In this document: in pieces, positions 58,058 through 64,000 of the stretch
Numbering within the stretch: the first letter of the stretch is position 1
How the letters are laid out: every line of letters begins with the position of its first letter
Assembly (NCBI GenBank): GCA_025403435.1
Contig: CM046332.1
Location: 3,917,596 to 3,981,595, forward strand
Direction of reading: 5' to 3'
Length of the DNA: 64,000 bases
DNA from: Artocarpus heterophyllus
Taxonomy: Eukaryota; Streptophyta; Magnoliopsida; Rosales; Moraceae
Translations under genes and position numbers: made by a program
The notes under the pieces: model-generated
Told to the model about the DNA's origin: nothing
The model's database searches: none
Seen by the model: only the letters and a program-made list of their open reading frames with translations

Positions 58058-61000
58058 ATGGTATCAAACACCACATCTAACTTGTTATTGCGAACGATCC
58101 GTGAGAAGGATAAGCTCAATGGGACTAACTTCCATGACTAGTACAAAAACTTGAGAATTGTTCTTAAGCAAGAGAGGAAGGAATATGTCCTTGATCAACC
58201 TATCCTGATGAACCAGCTGCTAATCTCCTAGAGCTCAAAAGGATGCTCACAGTAAGCATCTCAATGACTCTATTGATGTCACTTGCCTTACGCTTGGAAG
58301 CATGGAATCAGAGCTTCAGAAGCAACTGATGGAAATGGAGGCTTATACCATGATAGTCCATCTAAAGGAAATGTTCCAAGAGAAAGCTAGAGTTGAAAGG
58401 TTTGCCACCTTAAAGGCATTACTCTCATGCAAGTTGACTGCTGGTGGTTCAGTGAGTCCTCATGTTCTGACGATGAAGGGTCATCTTGATCATTTGCAAA
58501 AAACTTGGTCTTGAGATTAGCCAAGAGTTGGATGTTGACATCATTCTCCAATCTTTGCCAGATGCTTATGATGGGTTCGTTATGAACTACAACATGCATA
58601 ATATGGAGAAGACTATTTCTAAGTTGCATGGGATGCTTAAGACTGCTGAATAAAACATTAAGAATACCAAAGATGTTCTGATGGTTAATGAAGGGAAAGA
58701 TATAAAAAGGAAAGAAAAGAGTAAGAGCAAGAATAAGGCTCCCAAGGACTTTAAGAAGCCCAAGACTAACCCCAAGCCCAATCCTGAACCTAAGGCTAAA
58801 CCACCAAAGGAAGGAGTATGCTTTTTCTGTAGTAAGCCTAGTCATTGGAAAAGAAACTACAAGCTCTATTTGGATAATCTGAAGAAGAAGAAGAGTAGTA
58901 CGACTACTCCTTCAGGTATTTATGTTATAGATGTCAATTTGTCTACTTCAAATTCCTAGGTACTAGGTACTGGATCTAGATCTCACATTTGTACTAATGT
59001 GTAGGGTCTTAAGAGGAGTAGAATCTTGGCTAAAGGCGAAGTGGACCTACGAATTAGAAATGGAGCAAGAGTTGTTGCTTTAGCTATAGGAACATATGAG
59101 TTGACTTTGCCTAGTGGACTTGTTTTAAATTTAGAAAATTGTTATTATGCACCTGCTATGAGTAGGAATATTATCTCTGTTTCTTGTTTGGACAAAGAAG
59201 GTTTTGAGTTTATTATTAAGAATAATAAATGCTCCATTTACCGTGATAACATTTTCTATGGATATGCTCCATGAACGAATGGTCTTTATGTTCTGAACAT
59301 TGAAAACACAAATGAAAAGTCCATCTATAATGTTAATACAAAGAAGTTTAAATCTAAATATTTAAACCCTACCTATCTTTGGCACTATCGTTTGGGCCAT
59401 ATAAATGTGATACGCATTTCAAAACTCCATCAACATGGGCTTTTGAATTCATTTGATTTTGAATCATTTGAAGAATGTGAGTCTTGTTTATTAGGCAAAA
59501 TGACTAAGACACCTTTTACTAGACATAGTGAAAGGGCTAATGACTTATTGGGCCTTATACATTCTGATGTATGTGGACCATTAAGTTCCACTGCTAGAGG
59601 AGGTCTTTAGTACGTCATTGCTTTCACAGATGATTTCAGTAGATATGGCTATGTCTATCTAATGAAAAAAAAATCTAAATCTTTTGAAAAGTTTAAAATT
59701 TTCAAGAATGAAGTACAAAATCATCTTGGTAAAATTATTAAAGCACTTCAATCAGATCGAGGTGGTGAATACTTAAACCAAGAATTCATTGATCATCTTA
59801 GAGATTATGGGATAATCTCACAATTAACTCCACCAGGAACACCACAATGGAATGGTATTTCTGAACGGAGAAATTGAACTTTATTGGATATGGTTCGATC
59901 TATGATGAGTCAGTCAGATCTTCCAATATCCTTTTTGGAGATATGCTCTGGAAACTGCTGCGTTCATACTAAACAGAGTTCCATCAAAGGCTGTTCAAAA
60001 GAGACCATATGAGATGTGGACTGAGAAGTCGCCTAGTTTGTCTTTTCTTAAGATTTGGGGATGTGAGGCTTATGTGAAACATCAAATTTTAGATAAATTG
60101 GCACCCAAATTAGACAAATGCCTTTTTGTGGGATATCCTAAAAAAACTAAAGGATATTACTTCTACATTGCTTATGAGAATGAAGTGTTTGTCGCTCAGA
60201 ATGGTGTCTTTTTAGAAAGAGAATTCATTTCTCAAGGAACCAGTGGGAGTAAAGTTCAACTTGAAGAAATTCAAGAACCACAAAATAGCATTGAACCACC
60301 TGTGGAATCTCAACTAGATCAACAAGTAGTTGTTGAGCCTACACAAGTAACACAAGGCCCGAGAGGTCTGGTAGGACACGTCAAAGCCCTAAGAGATATG
60401 GATTTCTCTAAACTGATAATATTGATGTGATGATTGTGGATCAAAATGAGCCCACATCCTACCAAGTGGCCATGAATAGCCTTGATTGTGATAGATGGCT
60501 AGAAGCCATGAAGTTAGAGATGCATTCCTTGTATGATAATCAAGTATGGACTTTGATTGATCCGCCTGATGGTTTAAAGACTATTGGGTGCAAATGGGTT
60601 TTCAAAAAGAAAACAGACATGGATGGCAATGTGCATACCTTTAAGGCAAGACTGGTTGCAAAAGGTTTCAAGCAAACACATGGTATAGACTATGATGAAA
60701 CTTTTTCACCAATTGCTATGCTTAAATCTATTAGGATTCTCCTCACCATAGCTGCATATTATGATTATAAGATTTAGCAAATGGATGTCAAAACTACGTT
60801 TCTTAATGGAAACCTACTTGAGGATGTGTATATGACACAACCTGAGGGGTTTTGTTAGTCTTGAGAATTCTGAAAAGGTTTGCAAGCTTCAAAGATCCAT
60901 TTATCGATTGAAGCAAGCATCTTGGAGTTGGAATCTTCATTTTGATTAAGCAGTCAAAGAGTTTGGTTTCATTAAAAATGAAGATGAGCCTTGTGTTTAC

Positions 61001-61486
61001 AAGAAGGTTAGTGGGACCGCAATAGTCTTTTTAATGCTATATATTGATGACATATTACTCATTGGAAATGATATCCCTACTCTACAAAATGTTAAATCAT
61101 GGTTAGAGAATTGTTTCTCCATGAAATACTTAGGTGAAGCTACCTATATTCTAGGCATCAAGATCTGTAGGGATAGATGTAAGAGGCTTATTGGCCTAAG
61201 TCAGAGTACATACATTGGCAAGGTACTAAATAGGTTTATTATGCAAGATTCCAAGAGGGGATTCTTGCCAATGTCACATGGAATTAGTCTCAGCAAGACT
61301 CAGTGTCCAATGACACAGGATGAGCGAGACCGCATGAATAAGATTCCATATGCTTCTACCATTGGATCTATCATGTATGTAATGTTATGTACTCGACCTG
61401 ATGTCTCATATGCCTTAAGCATAACCAGTAGATACCAATCAGATCCAGGTGAAAGTCATTGGACAACAGTCAAGAAATCTTGGTAA
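58058..61486 (+). pseudogene. Ty1/copia gag-pol relic D, truncated in RT/RNase H
   Basis: From MVSNTTSNLLLRTIREK the frame carries gag (LNGTNFHD, stop at 58139; MELQKQLMEMEAYTMIVHLK region) and a zinc knuckle with the last Cys lost (CFFCSKPSHWKRNY). The protease has its active-site Asp changed (VLGTGSRSH for VLDTGS). After it come GAG-pre-integrase (LWHYRLGHINV, CESCLLGKMTK) and integrase (HSDVCGPLS, QSDRGGEY, NGISERRN). RT follows, with MDVKTTFLNG and [11 protein letters not shown], and the frame ends at DVSYALSITSRYQSDPG without RNase H. Stops at 58957, 59272, 59608, 59875 and 60775 and a frameshifted stretch near 60850-61030 make it dead. No 3' LTR follows. Confidence 0.93.
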
Positions 61487-62296
61487 GATTCTATGGCTTT
61501 CCTATCAATTTAATCGAATTGCATGGATCCTGCGAGGGTTTTGTGGTAATTAATTTTAATTTTCTGCTGCTGATTTGAATCGTAGAATCCAAAAAAACCC
61601 AACAAGTAATTAGTAAAAAGTGGTGGTTTCATCTTCTCTTTTTATCTAATTCCTAGTTTCAAGACTTAACCCATCTAGAATGATTCCTAAAAGTAATAGC
61701 AAGAAAAGTTGGGATAAGGAAACCTATCCAGGAAATTCTTATATATCCACCAAGCACTATAAAGTAGTTCCAAGTGTTGTTGGAAAAATTTTGCAATGAT
61801 TTCTCTATGAACTTCCCAAAACTTTTTAATTTTTAAATTTTTTATTAGATATATAAAACCAAACAAACACGAAAAGAAAAACAAGCAAAATTTAGTCTAC
61901 ATGAATAGTAACCCGATACTAATATGCAAAGGACGTAAATTACTTTTTTTGGCTTTTTTTTGGCTTTTTTAATTGTTTTTTTCTTTGCTATTTTTGGCAC
62001 CTGCAAAATAAAGAAAATTAAAAACAAAAATAAATATTAACAAAAATATAAACAAGATCCAATAGTACAACCTTCCTTTAAGAAAAGGAAAAATAAAAAG
62101 GTGCAAAAAAATAAGAAGTTAGAAGTTTAATTAGATAGTTAGAAAGTTAGAAGTCTTGGAAATATAATAGTTAGCTAAATGCTAGAAAGAAAAATAAAGG
62201 AAAGAAATATAAAGTAAATAAAAATAATAATAAGTTCTATTATCCAGCCATATATGTAATATACTAATATATTGTCCTTATGTCTACTTGTTTCTC
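61487..62296 (-). other. leader of a third gag-type Ty3 element (G)
   Basis: AT-rich sequence between the copia truncation point and a primer binding site. Its character is like the leader at 53430-53730. No coding region was found. The gag of this element is absent, apparently replaced by copia relic D. Confidence 0.45.
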
Positions 62297-62309
62297 AACA
62301 ACGGCGCTA
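62297..62309 (-). other. tRNA-Asp-like primer binding site (element G)
   Basis: On the minus strand this reads TAGCGCCGTTGTTG, close to TGGCGCCGTTGCCG, followed by AAAAACT and the LTR edge TGTTTGGG. It has the same layout as at 8774-8781 and 53744-53750. Confidence 0.65.
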
Positions 62310-62315
62310 AAAACT

Positions 62316-64000
62316 TGTTTGGGTAATAAAATGTAAGTCCTATATAATAAAATTCGGTGAATCTGAGGTCGATCCCATAGGAAAAATGTATTGTAAAGGT
62401 CGAATATATCAGTTATATTATTTTTATTTGTTAGTTAAAGAATTTGAGGATTAAAATTAATTTATTTACAATTTATTTATAATATTTACACATTTTTTAC
62501 TTTTTCTATTTTTAGATTTTTTATGATTTTTGGAACTTTAACAACAAGGAATGTGACTTTAATCATAATGGTAAACAGAACTTTAATATGTGCAATTAAA
62601 TAGAAGATGAAACTTGAACAATAAGTGCAATTTTAACTTATAAAAAACAATAATTGTAACAATGCTGAGGACAAAAGGTTCTATCATGGTAACTAACTTT
62701 AATATGTTATAGTTTTTTGAAAATTATTATTAAAATGGCTTAAGCATGTAATATGCCAACTTTTGTCTACAATAAATCAAGAGTTACTAAGCATGTAATA
62801 CGTCAACTTATGTTTATAATGCATAAAAAACTCATTTTTAACAAATAAATATGATTTCAAATTAACTAACTAAAATTACCAATAAAAATTACAGTTCAAC
62901 ATTTATGTGTCATCCCCTCTCTATAAATAATAAAGTGTTCCTAAGCATTACCTGTATCATCTTATGTCTACAATGAATCTAAACTTAATTTTGCAAGAAT
63001 TTAGTTAAGTAAACTAGAAAAATCATAAGTTTTCTAACAATGATTGACATTATAACTACTTAGAAAATATTAAAAAACTTAAAATATTTACCTTAATTTT
63101 GCCAAAATTTCCCCTCTTTCCTCAACTAAAGGGAAATTTAGAAAAATGTAGCAAAAGTAAAAGCACACTTAATATTAAACATGACTAAAAATTACAACAT
63201 AAACTTAAAACTATTTTACAAAAATTAAAATTTGAAACTTATAAAAGAAAACTAAAACTTAGAATTACATTTCTATGAAAGGGGAAGAATTTCTGACAAG
63301 GAGAAGGCGTGAAGAATACATGCCATGGGGAGGGTATTTTAGTTGAAGGAAATCTATTATTTGCACAATTTTTTACATTATTTATTTATTTTTATTATTT
63401 ATTATTTTAATTGGATAATTTTTGATGCAAAATTATTAGAATGGAAAAATCAGAGATTTAGGATTTTCTAAAATATTTATTTTATACCAGCCCATGTTTT
63501 TAAATTTGATTTAATTAATTTAGAATTTTGTTTGATTTTTTCTTCTTTTTTTTCATGCTTGAAACTGCTCTTGAAGCTACTGATTTTATCTTCAAATCTG
63601 ATGCAGCGCTACCACAGGAAGAAGAAACAGACATATTACAGACTATCGGATGCATAGGTTTCTCAAGACGACGAGATCGTGCTATTTAGAAACACAAAAG
63701 TCAATTGGGACCAAAAGGCTTAATATAGGCCATTGAATTGGTTGCGGTACACTGATCTAATGGATGGAAAGCTAAGCTCATGTGAAACACGCTGCATGGC
63801 ATTCACGGCTGTTTTCTAACATTGGCAGTGACACGCGTGTGGCCAGGATCACTTGGGTAGTTTGATCAGGCAATCTGGGTGGTGCCACATGGTATTTCTT
63901 CTGTTTTTTATTTTATTTTTAGTTTATTATCCATTTGAGTTTTGGTTTAGTCGATTTTCATGTCGCTTTGCTCCGTTTTTCTTGCAGATTATTCGAAGAC
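62316..64000 (-). repeat. LTR of Ty3 element G, running out of window
   Basis: It starts TGTTTGGGTAATAAAATG beside the primer site and aligns with LTR F over the first several hundred bases (CTCGGTGAAT-type phrase, GGTCGATCCCATAGG, TGGAACTTTAACAACAAGGAA). No clear TATA box was located. The sequence is cut off by the window end, so its length is unknown. Confidence 0.55.

Overview
This window is plant nuclear DNA, very probably from a dicot-type repeat-rich intergenic (heterochromatic) region. Nearly everything recognisable is a transposable element or a relic of one: Ty1/copia and Ty3 LTR retrotransposons with tRNA-Met-like and tRNA-Asp-like primer binding sites, CACTA DNA transposons, and TIR-flanked non-autonomous elements. 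Two degenerate plastid/organelle DNA fragments also lie in it, which fits a plant nucleus. I found no intact host gene, functional tRNA or rRNA gene, CRISPR array or bacterial-type operon. Base composition is AT-rich and most reading frames are broken.

Layout. 1-2705: 3' end of a copia element (A), its LTR, and then the primer binding site and leader of a second unit, which is a tandem-dimer signature. 2740-5690: large Ty3-type LTR fragment. 5691-12070: minus-strand gag-only Ty3 relic (H), whose own LTR is split by a solo copia LTR (C) with perfect 5-bp target duplications. 12071-21659: mostly anonymous sequence with two TIR-type elements, a degenerate organellar 23S rRNA scrap, a zinc-knuckle coding relic and a plastid trnA-UGC exon/group II intron fragment. 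21660-31364: a complete young copia element (B, minus strand, TSD ATCGT) with one in-frame amber codon just before RNase H. 31883-32892: a Ty3-like LTR. 33170-39615: CACTA-derived DNA, made of a TNP2/DUF4218/DUF4216 relic, an array of about nine palindromes, a TATA/spliced-leader region with an extreme C-rich intron, and a Transposase_24-Ulp1 protease relic. 39756-46467: the 3' half of a Tat-lineage Ty3 element (RT/RNase H, extra RNase H, integrase, an antisense extra ORF with its own TATA box, 3' LTR). 46570-53745: an unidentified Cys-rich relic, a solo Ty3 LTR and a minus-strand gag-protease element without reverse transcriptase, whose LTR continues to about 55420. 56880-57840: a rearranged second copy of that family. 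58058-61486: a decayed copia polyprotein (D). 61487-64000: leader and LTR of another gag-type Ty3 element running out of the window.

The features most worth a second look are in copia element B and its relatives. The RNA leader upstream of gag can fold into a row of about six hairpins, four carrying a CCTA loop with partly covarying stems. A separate interrupted palindrome (TCGGC-NN-GCCGA) is clustered both in the LTR about 120-200 bp upstream of the TATA box and again in the leader. Other notable structures are the CACTA palindrome array next to a promoter and spliced leader, and the antisense ORF of the Tat element with its own TATA box.
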